From Phycisphaerae bacterium (GTDB taxonomy: Bacteria > Planctomycetota > Phycisphaerae > UBA1845 > UTPLA1), in NCBI GenBank assembly GCA_023150615.1, contig JAKLKO010000020.1, positions 1 through 64,000 on the forward strand: a DNA stretch of 64,000 bases, given 5' to 3'. Shown here in pieces: positions 1-9,169 of the stretch. Below the pieces are notes generated by a model. The model worked only from the letters and a program-made list of their open reading frames with translations, was not told where the DNA came from and did no database searches. A program made the translations under genes and the position numbers. Position 1 is the first letter of the stretch. Each line of letters opens with the position of its first letter.

Positions 1-62
<62 letters not shown>

Positions 63-163
63 ACCGCACGGCGCGCGCGTTGGATCATGCAACGCGCGGG
101 GCTGATGCGGGCGCGCTTGCCAGCGTGGCGCGACTTTGAGGTGTCGCGACTGCGCGGCGTGCG

Positions 164-1294
164 CTACTCGAGCACGAAGATGTTCTTCTTGCGGCAGATC
201 TCCTTGAGCTGCGCCGGCCAGACGGTCACGCTCACCTCGCCCAGGTGCGCCTTGTGCAGCAACAGCATCGTTGTGCGCGATTGACCGATGCCGCCGCCGA
301 TGCTGAGCGGAATCTGGTCGTTGAGGATCGCCTGATGGTACGGCCGCTTGAGGAAATCAAGTTGGCCGGAGAGCTCGAGCTGCTTGCGCAGCGTGTCCTT
401 CGTGACGCGGATGCCCATGGAGCTCAGCTCGTGCCGTCGCTTCGTGACGGGGTTCCAGACGAGGATGTCGCCGTTGAGGCCGCGGGTCGACTTGCCCGTT
501 TCGCGCGAGGTGTCGGTGATCCAGTCATCGTAGTCGGCGGCGCGCATTTCGTGCGGGTAGCCGTCGTTCAGGACCGAGCCGATGCCGATGATGAAGACGG
601 CCGGTGCGACTTCCTGCACGTAGCGGGTTTCGCGCTGTTTGCGCGGCAGTTCCGGGTAGCGTTCGAGCATCTCCTCGGCGTGGACAAAGTGCAACTCGTC
701 GGGCAGGGCGGGATAGCGCGTCGATGCGAGGCCGGGGAACTCGCGGTGGATGAACCGTTCGGCGCCCTTGATGACCCTCCAGATGCGGCAAACGACGTCC
801 TTCAGGTAGGCGAGCGTTCGCTGCTCGGGCGTGATGACCTGTTCCCAGTCCCACTGGTCGACGTACGCGCTGTGGTCGTGGTCGAGGAAGTAGTCCTTGC
901 GCACGGCGCGCATGTCGGTCATCAGGCCCTCGCCGGGTCGCATGTTGAACTGGCGCAGGGCCATGCGCTTCCACTTGGTGGCGGCCTGCACGACCTGCGC
1001 GCGGATGCGCTTTTCGAGTCCGAGCCCGCAGGGGAATTCGATGGGCGTGCGCGAGCCATCGCGATCGAGGTAGTCATTGACGCCGCTGGCCTCGTCGACG
1101 ATGAGCGGGACCTCGACCTGGATGAGGTTCAGCTCTTTGCAGAGGTGATCCATGATGTAGCGCTTGAGGGCGGTCAGCGCGATCTGGGTCTCCTTCGGGT
1201 TGAGGATCGAGCGGTAGTCCGCCGGGAGGATCTTCTCGACCTCCTCGTAGGTCGAGATACCGGGTCCGGCGAGATCGGCCTTTTTGTCAGCCAT
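164..1294 (-). CDS. asnA: Aspartate--ammonia ligase (asparagine synthetase A)
   Basis: Makes asparagine from aspartate, ammonia and ATP; cytosolic class-II-aminoacyl-tRNA-synthetase-like fold. The 376-residue product shows the AsnA pattern: the GVNDYLDRDG substrate segment (residues 71-80), DQWDWEQVI (146-154) and the C-terminal GGGIGQSR ATP-binding motif (333-340). It is about 45 residues longer than the roughly 330-residue enterobacterial enzyme. The start was set at the ATG ending at 1294 because AAGGAG lies 7-8 bases upstream; the reading frame stays open to 1414 but those extra residues do not look like AsnA. serS lies upstream on the same strand, 528 bases away, so the two are probably separate transcripts. 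Confidence 0.95.
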   Translation of the reverse strand: MADKKADLAGPGISTYEEVEKILPADYRSILNPKETQIALTALKRYIMDHLCKELNLIQVEVPLIVDEASGVNDYLDRDGSRTPIEFPCGLGLEKRIRAQVVQAATKWKRMALRQFNMRPGEGLMTDMRAVRKDYFLDHDHSAYVDQWDWEQVITPEQRTLAYLKDVVCRIWRVIKGAERFIHREFPGLASTRYPALPDELHFVHAEEMLERYPELPRKQRETRYVQEVAPAVFIIGIGSVLNDGYPHEMRAADYDDWITDTSRETGKSTRGLNGDILVWNPVTKRRHELSSMGIRVTKDTLRKQLELSGQLDFLKRPYHQAILNDQIPLSIGGGIGQSRTTMLLLHKAHLGEVSVTVWPAQLKEICRKKNIFVLE

Positions 1295-1822
1295 GGAGGG
1301 ACTCCTTGGAAACGGGGACCATTCGGGTGCGACGGGGTCGCGCGGATTCACAGAACGCAGGGATCGGAGGACGGCTGCCGGGGGCAATGGCAGCGGTCGA
1401 GAACACGGGAGCATCTCGGGCCGCGCGGTCCGGCCGGACGGGGCGGGCTGCCGGAGCGACGTGTCGGCGCTGGTTCAGCATAGCCTTGTGGGGCGGTGGG
1501 GGCAAGGAAGGGGCATTGCGGAATGGACCGGAGCCACGCGCACGGCGGACCGGGGTCGTGTTGGCCCGCGCTCGCGCGGCGGCCCGACCCGCTCCCGACC
1601 GCGTGAGCGACTTGAACGTGTGCGATGTGCGGTTGCGACGGCGAGGCCGTTATGCTGATTGGAGACCCGCGGTTTCAATCGTCTCGGGGTGGCGGAGGGT
1701 CGTGCGATGTGCACTTCGATTCGCGCACTGTTGTGTTGCGGCTCGGCAGCAGTCCTTGTGCTGAACGTTGCGGGGGCGACCGACACGCGCGGAAGGTGAA
1801 TCTCGGGCCGTTTGGTCGTCGG
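1295..1822. other. 528-base gap between serS and asnA
   Basis: Holds the asnA leader on the minus strand (Shine-Dalgarno only; no clear riboswitch or T-box seen by eye) and one short plus-strand reading frame with a signal-peptide-like sequence (1707-1799). Nothing else is supportable. Longer open frames here are GC-driven and have no protein-like composition. Confidence 0.5.
1707..1799 (+). CDS. Possible 30-residue secreted microprotein or gene remnant
   Basis: ATG preceded by GGAGGG seven bases upstream, followed by a short basic N-terminus, a hydrophobic core (ALLCCGSAAVLVLNVAGA) and an Ala-X-Ala-like end, then a TGA. That is a textbook Sec signal peptide with almost nothing after it. It may be a small exported peptide, or the first codons of a gene that has since decayed. 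It ends 24 bases short of the convergent serS stop. No homologue is claimed. Confidence 0.3.
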   Translation: MCTSIRALLCCGSAAVLVLNVAGATDTRGR

Positions 1823-3157
1823 TCAATGCTGCGGTTCGATCCGCTCCATCCCGCCCATGTACGGGCGCAGGGCCTTCGGGATGGTGACGCTCGCGTCGGC
1901 GTTCTGGTTCAGCTCCCAGAGCGGGATGAGGATTCGCGGGCTGGCGATGACCGTGTTGTTGAGCGTGTGGCAGACGCGGATCTTTTTGTCGCGGTCGCGG
2001 TAGCGAAGGTTCAGCCGCCGCGCCTGGAATTCGCCGAAGCGGCTGGCGGAGTGCGTCTCGCCATAGCCGCCGCGCGAGGGCATCCACGTCTCGATGTCGT
2101 ACATCTCGACCTTGCCCTGGCCCATGTCTCCGGTGCAGACGAGCATCACGCGGTACGGGAGTTCGAGGGCCTGCAGGACCGCTTCGGCGTTGGCGATGAT
2201 TTCGTGGTGAAACCGTTCGCTCTCGGCCTCGTCTGCGCGGCAGATCACGACCTGTTCGACCTTGTCGAAGAAGTGGATGCGGTAGATGCCGTGCGTGTCC
2301 TTTCCGGCCGCGCCGGCCTCGCGGCGAAAGCACGTTGAGACGGCGGCGTACTTCCGCGGCAGCTCGGCTTCGTCGAGAATCTCGTTTTGGTGAAACGCGG
2401 TCAGCGGGACCTCGGCCGTGCCGACGAGGCTCTTGCCATCGCGCTCGCAGCGATAGGCCTGTTCCTCGCCGCCGGGGTAGTAGCCGGTGCCGCGCATCAT
2501 GTCGTCGTTGACGAGGATGGGGACGGTCATGAGTTCGAAGCCGCGTTGCGCGATGACATCGAGCGCGAGCCGCAGGATGGCATGGTGCATGCGGCAGCCC
2601 GCGCCGCGCAGGACGTAGTTTCGCGCGCCGGCGAGCTTTACGCCGCGAGCGATGTCGAGCATGCCGAGAGATTCGCCAAGCTCGACGTGGTCCTTCGGCT
2701 TGAAGTCGAATCGGCGCGGTTGTCCGACGCGGCGGACCTCGACGTTGCCCTCGGCGTTCGGGCCAACGGGGGTCTTCGCCGAGGGGACCTGCGGCACGGT
2801 CAGCATGAGGCGGTCAAATTCCTCGATCACGCCCTTCGATTCGGTCTCGATCTCCCGGACACGGTTCTTGATCTCGGTGAGCCGCGATTGCAGCTTTTCC
2901 GCCTCGGCGCGGATCTGATCGGGCGTCATGCCGCGTGCGACCGCGTCCTGATGCCACTTGCTCTTGGGATTGCGGTACAGGGCCATGTTCGCGCCGAGCT
3001 CGTTGCTCTCGGACCGCAGCCGGTCGAACTCGGTCTGCAGCGCGCGGCGGCGCTCGTTAACGGCCAGCAGCCGGTCGAGGTCGGACGCGACACCCTTGTC
3101 GCGGATCGCGCGGCGGACGTCGTCGACGTGTTCGGTGATGTACTTGATGTCGAGCAT
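1823..3157 (-). CDS. serS: Seryl-tRNA synthetase
   Basis: Charges tRNA-Ser (and tRNA-Sec where present) with serine. The 444-residue length is typical. Residues 1-110 form the N-terminal antiparallel coiled-coil arm that grips the tRNA. The class II core follows, with the serine-binding TAEVPL (247-252), motif 2 FRREAG (277-282) and motif 3 arginine in IASPRILIPLWELNQ near the C-terminus. The ATG has GGAG upstream. Divergent from the propeller lipoprotein gene, with a 228-base shared promoter region. Confidence 0.97.
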   Translation of the reverse strand: MLDIKYITEHVDDVRRAIRDKGVASDLDRLLAVNERRRALQTEFDRLRSESNELGANMALYRNPKSKWHQDAVARGMTPDQIRAEAEKLQSRLTEIKNRVREIETESKGVIEEFDRLMLTVPQVPSAKTPVGPNAEGNVEVRRVGQPRRFDFKPKDHVELGESLGMLDIARGVKLAGARNYVLRGAGCRMHHAILRLALDVIAQRGFELMTVPILVNDDMMRGTGYYPGGEEQAYRCERDGKSLVGTAEVPLTAFHQNEILDEAELPRKYAAVSTCFRREAGAAGKDTHGIYRIHFFDKVEQVVICRADEAESERFHHEIIANAEAVLQALELPYRVMLVCTGDMGQGKVEMYDIETWMPSRGGYGETHSASRFGEFQARRLNLRYRDRDKKIRVCHTLNNTVIASPRILIPLWELNQNADASVTIPKALRPYMGGMERIEPQH

Positions 3158-3300
3158 CGGTCACTCCGCAGGTTTCGTCGGCGTCGCTATCTACACGCCG
3201 CGGGCGGCGGCGTCAAACGGCGGCGCGTCGTAACCCATTGTGCACTGGAGAGGTATGGACCGGACGGCCGAACGGTTCTCGTGGAAATCCGTCGGCGCTC

Positions 3301-3329
3301 GCGACAAGTTCCGTCGATATGCATATACA
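3301..3329 (+). promoter_or_regulatory. Candidate sigma-70 promoter of the propeller lipoprotein gene
   Basis: GCGACA (3301-3306), 17-base spacer, TATACA (3324-3329), about 57 bases before the ATG at 3386. The -10 box is strong and the -35 box matches TTGACA at four of six positions. Confidence 0.45.
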
Positions 3330-3385
3330 CGGATAGGAGGAGTCTCCCCGCGCCTGCCGGCCAACGTCCTGCCAAGGAGTCCTCG

Positions 3386-4663
3386 ATGAATCCTCGGGTT
3401 CTGCCGGTCTTTTCGATGCTTGCGGTCATCGCATGCGCCGCGATGATCGGCGCGTGCGATCTGTTTCCGGTGACGCCCGGGAATCCGACGTTTCCGTACC
3501 GGGATCCGTGGCCCCCGTTCGTGGTCAACAACACGGCGAACGTGCGTCCGACTGTTGTGGCGCTGGCGGACATGAACGTCGATGGCCGGCTGGATGTCAT
3601 TGCCGCGTACGAAGGCAACGCGGTCGAGCAGCCGGAGGTGGTGGTGTTCTTCCAGGTCTTCATGGGCAACAACATCACGTGGAACGCGGTGACGGCCGGG
3701 CAGGCGGCGAATTTGAACGGCATCGCCGGGCTGGCCGTGGAGGACATCGATGCGGATACGCGACGGGACATTATTGCGGCGGCGAACGGTCGGCTGATCT
3801 ACCTCAAGGCGCCGGCCGATCCGACGAATGCGCTGTTGTGGCAGAGTTATGTGATTGCGAACTCGGAGGGGGCGGGGTTGGGCCAGTGGAACGACGTGCG
3901 GGTGGGACAGATCGACAACCTGAACGGCGTGGATATCGTCGCGGCCAACGCGACGCCGGGTCGCGTGAGCTTTTTCGCGGCCCCGATGAACCCGACCACG
4001 GGGGCGGGCTGGACGCGATTCGACATCGATGACGTGATGCGCGCTGGCGCGGCGGGAATCCTGTTGGTCCATCTGGATGGTGATACGCGTCTCGACGTGA
4101 TCTCGACTGCGCCGGGCGAGGCGAGCGCACGGCTGGCGTGGTATCGCAATCCCGGCGGCAACGCGATGATGGCGTGGAGCAGGTTCACCATCGGAAACAT
4201 CAACTCCGCGACGCGGCTGGCCTTGGGTGATCTGGATCGTGACGGCCGCAGCGACGTCGTGGTTACAAACCCTGGGGCGCTGTCCGCGCCGGGGGCGAAC
4301 GACGGAATTCAGGTGGGCTGGTATCGCCAGCCGACGGATCCTACGACGCCGTGGGTGGGGCGCGTGCTGTGTCAGTTCGACTCGAACACGCCGACGGACG
4401 TCTTCGTCGCCGACGTGGATGTGAATGGAAACCCCGACGTGGTCGTCTCGACGCGCGCCAACGGAACGCTGCGGTGGTTCGCGCGGCGGGATAACATCGA
4501 GCAGCTCTGGATCGAGAACAACCTCGCCGACCTGACGGCGGACGCCAACCGCATCGCGGTCGGCGACATCGATCTCGATGCCCGCGTGGATGTCGTTGCT
4601 GCACTGCGGGCCGCAAGCGAGACGAACGACATCGTCCGTTGGTACCAGAATCCGCTCGACTGA
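3386..4663 (+). CDS. VCBS/FG-GAP repeat lipoprotein (seven-bladed propeller)
   Basis: 425 residues. Begins with a lipoprotein signal peptide ending MIGAC, so Cys24 is probably lipidated and the protein sits in a membrane facing the periplasm or surface. About seven repeats carry the FG-GAP/VCBS pattern of a calcium-binding D-x-D-x-D-G-x-x-D loop followed by hydrophobic strands, for example ADMNVDGRLDVIAA, GDLDRDGRSDVVVT and GDIDLDARVDVVAA. Seven repeats fit one integrin-like beta-propeller. The frame is open far upstream, but the ATG at 3386 has AAGGAG 6 bases before it and starts the signal peptide. Specific ligand unknown. Convergent with the M14 peptidase gene 46 bases away. Confidence 0.85.
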   Translation: MNPRVLPVFSMLAVIACAAMIGACDLFPVTPGNPTFPYRDPWPPFVVNNTANVRPTVVALADMNVDGRLDVIAAYEGNAVEQPEVVVFFQVFMGNNITWNAVTAGQAANLNGIAGLAVEDIDADTRRDIIAAANGRLIYLKAPADPTNALLWQSYVIANSEGAGLGQWNDVRVGQIDNLNGVDIVAANATPGRVSFFAAPMNPTTGAGWTRFDIDDVMRAGAAGILLVHLDGDTRLDVISTAPGEASARLAWYRNPGGNAMMAWSRFTIGNINSATRLALGDLDRDGRSDVVVTNPGALSAPGANDGIQVGWYRQPTDPTTPWVGRVLCQFDSNTPTDVFVADVDVNGNPDVVVSTRANGTLRWFARRDNIEQLWIENNLADLTADANRIAVGDIDLDARVDVVAALRAASETNDIVRWYQNPLD

Positions 4664-4708
4664 TGCCGACCGCGCGATCCGCGGCCCGCGTCGTCCTCCG
4701 GCGCCCCC

Positions 4709-6769
4709 CTACGGCCAGATCATCGAGATAAACGGTTCGAGGTCGAGGCCGTTCACGGCCCCGTCCGGCTGCATGTCGCCGCGAAGGATGTCGCACGCCG
4801 GGTACGCCGCAGCATAGCCCGCGGGATCGACGAGCGCGAGCGCCATCGGCGCGATGTCGCCGGCGTTGGCGGCGCCATCGCAATTCAGATCGCCCTGCGG
4901 GGGCTGCGGAACGATGCTGAACACGCCGTTGCTTTCGTCCCACTGGCCGTAGAGACCGCCGCCGTAGTACGCCCGCAGGCGGACCTTTGCCGATGCGCTC
5001 TCGGCCGGCGGTGCCCAGGATTGCGATGTCGCCCCGGGCAACGTGAGCGCGACGACGTCGGTCCAGACCGTTCCGTCCGTGACGTACTGCGCATCGTCGA
5101 TCCAGGCCGTGTCGCTGCCACTGTTGACGCTGCCATCCTTGGTGTATTCCCACTTGAGCGTGTGCGCGCCCGCCGACAGCGCGACGGGGTAGTAGGTCCA
5201 GTCGACCGTCCCGGAACGGCGAACCTGCTGCGCTCCGTCGAGATAGAACGTGAAGAAGTCGTAGTTCGTCTCGGAACTGACCTTGTACCAGAAGCCGGCG
5301 CTTCCGGGTCCTGTGAGCGTGCGGCTCATCCAGGATTGCTGATTGTGCGAGATCGTGCCGGCGCGCGCCGCGCGCGAGCCGGAATGAACGGTCCCGGTTG
5401 CGGTGAGCCACGGCGCGTTGCCGCCGGTGCTGTACGCGGGATCGAGCACGACCGCCTCGAAGCCGTCGTTGATGGAGGCGACGCTTCCATGGTTGAGCGT
5501 GTACTGGACGTGGAACTGCGCGGAAGCGCTGCCGGTCCACGAGACCGTCGTCGCGATTCCGACCGGTAGCGACTCGCCGCCGTTCGGCGACAGCACGATG
5601 GCCGGGCGGGGCAATTCGGTGTCGAGCCGTGTCGCGGCGCCGGTGGACACGGCCACGCCGGCGTGCAGTCGCGGGTCGTGGCCGGGCGCATCGAAGCGCA
5701 GGTCGTACGCTCCGGGCAGGAGCATGCGGTGATAGTCGCCGACGTCGGGATCGGCGTAGATGGTGTGGTCGCGGCCGATGACGTTGATCGACGCGGGCAG
5801 CGGCAGTCCGGTGTCCTGGCTGGTGACGATGCCGCGGACGCCGATGAGCGACGTTTCGAGGTAGGCGAGCATCGATTCCCGGTTGTCGTTCCACCAGGTG
5901 GGGATCTGCGAGGCGGGCGGCGTGCTGTTGGCGATTTCAATCGTGACCTCGTTGCAGCCCATGTAGACGTAGCTCCAATCCTGCATGCCGCCGTAGACGA
6001 CGTACCAGTCGGCGCCGTTCGTGATGCCATGGTAGAACGACGGGCTGTTCCACATCGGCAGGTTGAACTGCGAGTACTGTTCGCTGATGTACCGAAAGAG
6101 GTCGTCGTCGGGCGACGGCGTATTGACGGAGCTTCCGCTCGCGTTGGCGTCGAAGGGATAGTTGACGACGAGCGCGCCACTGTGGAAGTTCGCGGCGAGC
6201 GTGAACGATTGGCCGAACGCCCAGTTCATGATCGCCGCGGTTTCGGGTTCGCGGCCGGTCGTGGTGTTGCTCGGGCTGGTGTAGGGATCGGGGAAGTTGC
6301 GGTTCAGGTCGACGCCGTGGGCGTTTCCGCGCGTACCTGCGACGAAGCCGTCGGGGTTCATGCAGGGGACGATCCAGGTCTCGACTGAGTTGACGATGTT
6401 CGTCACACGCGGGTTCGGTCCGTAGTTGATCGTGAGGTAGTCGATGAGGTTGAGGCACATCTCGACGCCGATGATCTCGTTTCCGTGCATCGTCGAGACG
6501 TAGCGGAACTCCGGCTCGTCCTCCTGGACCATGACGTTGTCCGAGATGCACAGCGCCCACAAGGTGCGGCCTTGCACGGTCGTGCCGAGGCTGACGCGTC
6601 GACAGATGGATGGATAGTTCGACTCGGCCTGTGCGAGTGCGGATTCGATCTGCGGGTAAGTGTGATACGACTGCGCGGATGCCGGAATCGTTCGGACGGC
6701 AATCATGAGCAGCGGCACGGCGATGCCGAGCGGTGCGCGGGTGCGTCGGAGGTGCGATCGCGCGGTCAT
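4709..6769 (-). CDS. Secreted M14 zinc carboxypeptidase with dockerin-like C-terminus
   Basis: 686 residues. Signal peptide ends ASA-Q near residue 32. The M14 catalytic domain (about 35-310) has zinc ligands H95 and E98 (HGNE) and H196 (NFHSG), the VDLNRNFP substrate segment, and the catalytic Glu in VTIEIAN (E278), so it should cleave C-terminal residues from peptides. After it come a carboxypeptidase-regulatory-like beta-sandwich (about 308-375), a Ser/Gly-rich jelly-roll region (about 420-560), and a terminal GDLNCDG...DIAP / GAVNGLDLEP pair of dockerin-type calcium loops. Dockerin-like tails are common on secreted Planctomycetota proteins and may anchor the enzyme; that is inference. Its ATG overlaps the stop of the ankyrin gene by four bases, so the two are translationally coupled. 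Confidence 0.9.
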   Translation of the reverse strand: MTARSHLRRTRAPLGIAVPLLMIAVRTIPASAQSYHTYPQIESALAQAESNYPSICRRVSLGTTVQGRTLWALCISDNVMVQEDEPEFRYVSTMHGNEIIGVEMCLNLIDYLTINYGPNPRVTNIVNSVETWIVPCMNPDGFVAGTRGNAHGVDLNRNFPDPYTSPSNTTTGREPETAAIMNWAFGQSFTLAANFHSGALVVNYPFDANASGSSVNTPSPDDDLFRYISEQYSQFNLPMWNSPSFYHGITNGADWYVVYGGMQDWSYVYMGCNEVTIEIANSTPPASQIPTWWNDNRESMLAYLETSLIGVRGIVTSQDTGLPLPASINVIGRDHTIYADPDVGDYHRMLLPGAYDLRFDAPGHDPRLHAGVAVSTGAATRLDTELPRPAIVLSPNGGESLPVGIATTVSWTGSASAQFHVQYTLNHGSVASINDGFEAVVLDPAYSTGGNAPWLTATGTVHSGSRAARAGTISHNQQSWMSRTLTGPGSAGFWYKVSSETNYDFFTFYLDGAQQVRRSGTVDWTYYPVALSAGAHTLKWEYTKDGSVNSGSDTAWIDDAQYVTDGTVWTDVVALTLPGATSQSWAPPAESASAKVRLRAYYGGGLYGQWDESNGVFSIVPQPPQGDLNCDGAANAGDIAPMALALVDPAGYAAAYPACDILRGDMQPDGAVNGLDLEPFISMIWP

Positions 6770-7770
6770 GACGCACCCCCTTTCCGTGTCAGGACGGCAA
6801 TGAGCTTCGTGTGTCCGTGCCGCTGGGCGTAGTCGAGGGGCGTCAGACCGTTCGCGTCCCGGCGCGTCGGATCGGCACCGCGTCGCAGAAGGAGTTCAGC
6901 GGCAGCGGCGAGCGCTGCGTCCCATTCCGCAGCGTTCGGACCCTGGTCGGCGAGGACGTGCATGGGTGTCTGCCGTGCGGCGTTGAGGACGTTGACGTTC
7001 AGTCCGTGATCGAGCAGCCAGGTCGTCGCCTCGATCCGTGCCCGCCGCGATGCCGTGTGCAATGCCGTCTCGCCGTGCGCATCGGCGGCGGCGAGGTCGG
7101 CCTTCGCTCGCCACAGTTGCACCAGCACCTTGACGTGGTTGCCCATGCTCGCGAGATGAACTGCGCGGCGCCCGCGCGTATCGCGGGCGTTTGGTTCGCC
7201 GCCGGCCTCGATGAGCAGGGTGACGACATCCGCACGTCCCGTCATGGCGGCGAGGTGCAGCGGTCGCGTGCCATCGATCGCCGCGGCGTTTGCGTTGGCG
7301 CGGCGGGTGAGCAGGAGTTTGACGATGTGCGGCGTCGCCTCCGGACTCGCGCCAGGCGGATCGGGTGACACGGCGAGATGGAGCGCGGTCTGACCGCGCG
7401 CGTCCATCGCGTTGGGATCGGCGCCGTGCCGCAGCAGCGATTCGGCCACATCGGCGGACCGCAACGTTGCGACGACAAGGAGCGGGGTCAGGCCGTCGCG
7501 GTCTTTCAACGATGGATCCGCGCCGTGGTGGAGCAGCCAATCGCACACGGCCGCGTTGCGTACGAGCGCGGCGGCGTGCAGCGGCGTTTGCCCGAGCGCG
7601 TTGTGCTCGTTGACACGCGCAGGGGCTGCATCGATCAGCGCACGGATACGCGGAAGGTCGCCGACGCGAATGGCACGAAACAAATCGTCTTCGCCCCGCG
7701 CGTCCGTGGGTACGAGCAGCACGAGAAACGTCAGCGTGGTGACAATGAAGTCGATCGGCCGGTGGAACAT
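6766..7770 (-). CDS. Exported ankyrin-repeat protein
   Basis: 334 residues: an N-terminal signal peptide or anchor (hydrophobic residues 8-22, then TDARGED), followed by about eight ankyrin repeats from residue 28 to the end, each with the G-x-TPLH-AA and LL-x-x-GADPN signature. Such stacks bind other proteins. It is the first gene of a two-gene operon and overlaps the M14 carboxypeptidase start (ATGA), so it could act as an inhibitor, chaperone or partner of that peptidase; this is inferred only from the coupling. GGAG precedes the ATG. Confidence 0.85.
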   Translation of the reverse strand: MFHRPIDFIVTTLTFLVLLVPTDARGEDDLFRAIRVGDLPRIRALIDAAPARVNEHNALGQTPLHAAALVRNAAVCDWLLHHGADPSLKDRDGLTPLLVVATLRSADVAESLLRHGADPNAMDARGQTALHLAVSPDPPGASPEATPHIVKLLLTRRANANAAAIDGTRPLHLAAMTGRADVVTLLIEAGGEPNARDTRGRRAVHLASMGNHVKVLVQLWRAKADLAAADAHGETALHTASRRARIEATTWLLDHGLNVNVLNAARQTPMHVLADQGPNAAEWDAALAAAAELLLRRGADPTRRDANGLTPLDYAQRHGHTKLIAVLTRKGGAS

Positions 7771-8003
7771 GGGGTTACTCCGGGAGTCGGCGGGTCATGG
7801 CCGGTCAGGCCGCGAGCGCAATGCAGGTTAGCGAGGATCGCCCGCGCATAGGTCGGAGATGCGTTGGGGGGGGATCGTCGGGTCGGTCGCGAGTCGCGCT
7901 TGAGGGTCCGTCTGGCTGTCCGCCGAGAGTCCTTCTCCGATGGCCTTCCCGCACGCGCCGGAACCGGCGCCACGGGGCGGCGAAAATCGACAGGGCGCAC
8001 AAT

Positions 8004-8032
8004 ATCCTACCGGCGGGTCAGGAATGGTACAA
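8004..8032 (-). promoter_or_regulatory. Candidate promoter of the ankyrin/M14 operon
   Basis: On the minus strand TTGTAC (8032-8027), a 17-base spacer, and TAGGAT (8009-8004). Both boxes are moderate matches to the sigma-70 consensus. Confidence 0.35.
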
Positions 8033-8130
8033 GCGATGCAACGGGGCCGGTCGGGCGGGTCGGATCAACGCTCGACTTTCGGAAAAACCGCAAGGACGAT
8101 CAAGCACCGCAGGGCGGCCTCGAATAGGCT

Positions 8131-8152
8131 GACGTCGACGGCCGTCGAAGTC
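8131..8152. promoter_or_regulatory. Inverted repeat, possible operator of the AraC/GyrI gene
   Basis: Two 11-base arms, GACGTCGACGG and CCGTCGAAGTC, that are reverse complements with one mismatch and no spacer. It lies 23 bases before the ATG at 8176, a position from which a bound regulator would block its own gene. Autoregulation is inferred. Confidence 0.4.
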
Positions 8153-8175
8153 GGCTTGCGGCCGGTGGGTGAGAC

Positions 8176-9096
8176 ATGAAGACCGATACGCAGCGCGACT
8201 ACGAGGAACGGATTCTGCGAGTGCTCGTGCACATTCAGCAGAATCTGGACTGTGCCCTGGATTTGCAGGACCTGGCGGAGTTGGCGTGCTTTTCGCCGTA
8301 CCACTTCCACCGCGTCTTCCGCGGCATGGTCGGTGAGCCGCTGATGGAGCACGTTCGACGGCTGCGGCTGGAGCGCGCCGCCTACCGCTTGAAATGCGGG
8401 GATCAGCCGGTGGTTCAGATCGCGTTCGACGCCGGCTACGAGACGCACGAGGCGTTCACGCGGGCATTCAAGGCGCACTTCGGGGAGGCGCCTTCACGGT
8501 TCCGCGAGACTCACCGGCTGCCGGCGCTGCCGGGTGCGCCGAGCGGCGTGCGGTTCTCACCTGATGGCCGGATTGACAGATTTCGTCCCGTCGAGATCGG
8601 AGGAACTCCCATGGACGTGCGAATCGAACGAGTGGAGCCGATGTGCGTGGCGTTTGTCCGGCATGTCGGTCCGTATCCCGAGGTCGGTCAGGCCTGGCAG
8701 CGCCTGTGTGCATGGGCCGGCAGCCGTGGGCTGTTCGGACCGAACTCACGGATGCTCGGCATCTGCCACGATGACCCGGAGGTGACGCCGCCGGAGCGGC
8801 TCCGTTACGACGCGTGCATCGTCGTCAACGACGGCGTGGCTCCGGAGGGTGACGTGGGCGTGCAGACGATCGCCGGTGGCGAGTACGCGGTGGCAACGCA
8901 TCGCGGGCCATACGAGCGGCTCGGCGAGACGTACGCCGCGTTGTTGGGACAGTGGCTTCCGGCGCATCGTCGCGAGCCGCTGGCGGCACCGGCGTTCGAG
9001 GTGTATCGCAACTCGCCGTTCAACACGCCGCCGGAGCAGTTGGTGACGGACATTCACGTGCCGCTGCAGCTCGCGCCGGTCGGCGTCGGCGCCTGA
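8176..9096 (+). CDS. AraC-family regulator with GyrI-like effector domain
   Basis: 306 residues. Residues 1-120 hold two helix-turn-helix motifs of the AraC/XylS type (DLQDLAELACFSPYHFHRVFR and VVQIAFDAGYETHEAFTRAFKAHFGEAPSRFR). Residues about 145-306 form a GyrI/SOUL-like ligand-binding domain (MDVRIERVEPMCVAFVRHVGPY... HRGPYERL). This Rob/SbmC arrangement usually senses small hydrophobic compounds or drugs and controls efflux or detoxification genes; no such target is adjacent. Convergent with the flagellin gene. Confidence 0.9.
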   Translation: MKTDTQRDYEERILRVLVHIQQNLDCALDLQDLAELACFSPYHFHRVFRGMVGEPLMEHVRRLRLERAAYRLKCGDQPVVQIAFDAGYETHEAFTRAFKAHFGEAPSRFRETHRLPALPGAPSGVRFSPDGRIDRFRPVEIGGTPMDVRIERVEPMCVAFVRHVGPYPEVGQAWQRLCAWAGSRGLFGPNSRMLGICHDDPEVTPPERLRYDACIVVNDGVAPEGDVGVQTIAGGEYAVATHRGPYERLGETYAALLGQWLPAHRREPLAAPAFEVYRNSPFNTPPEQLVTDIHVPLQLAPVGVGA

Positions 9097-9107
9097 GCGC
9101 AAAAGGA

Positions 9108-9137
9108 AACGGGGTCGCGCCGTCGCGCGCCCCCGTT
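9108..9137. terminator. Hairpin between convergent genes
   Basis: AACGGGG at 9108-9114 pairs with CCCCGTT at 9131-9137, with an inner GCGC/GCGC extension. It sits between the stops of the regulator (9096) and the flagellin (9170). It lacks a clear T run, so it is a candidate bidirectional terminator or mRNA-end hairpin rather than a proven one. Confidence 0.45.
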
Positions 9138-9169
9138 CGCCGAGAGGTCCCACCAGGTCGGGGCGGGAA

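Larger units (their letters stand above)
7771..8175. other. 405-base divergent intergenic region
   Basis: Separates the ankyrin/M14 operon from the AraC/GyrI gene. Contains a candidate minus-strand promoter (8004-8032) implying a leader of about 230 bases, and an inverted repeat near the regulator start (8131-8152). No RNA gene was recognised in the leader. Confidence 0.5.

Noticed and set aside
2387..3385. Upstream extension of the propeller lipoprotein
   Set aside because: Antisense to serS; the ATG at 3386 has a ribosome site and lipoprotein signal.
7771..8003. Riboswitch or small RNA in the ankyrin leader
   Set aside because: No conserved core of a known class could be seen by eye.
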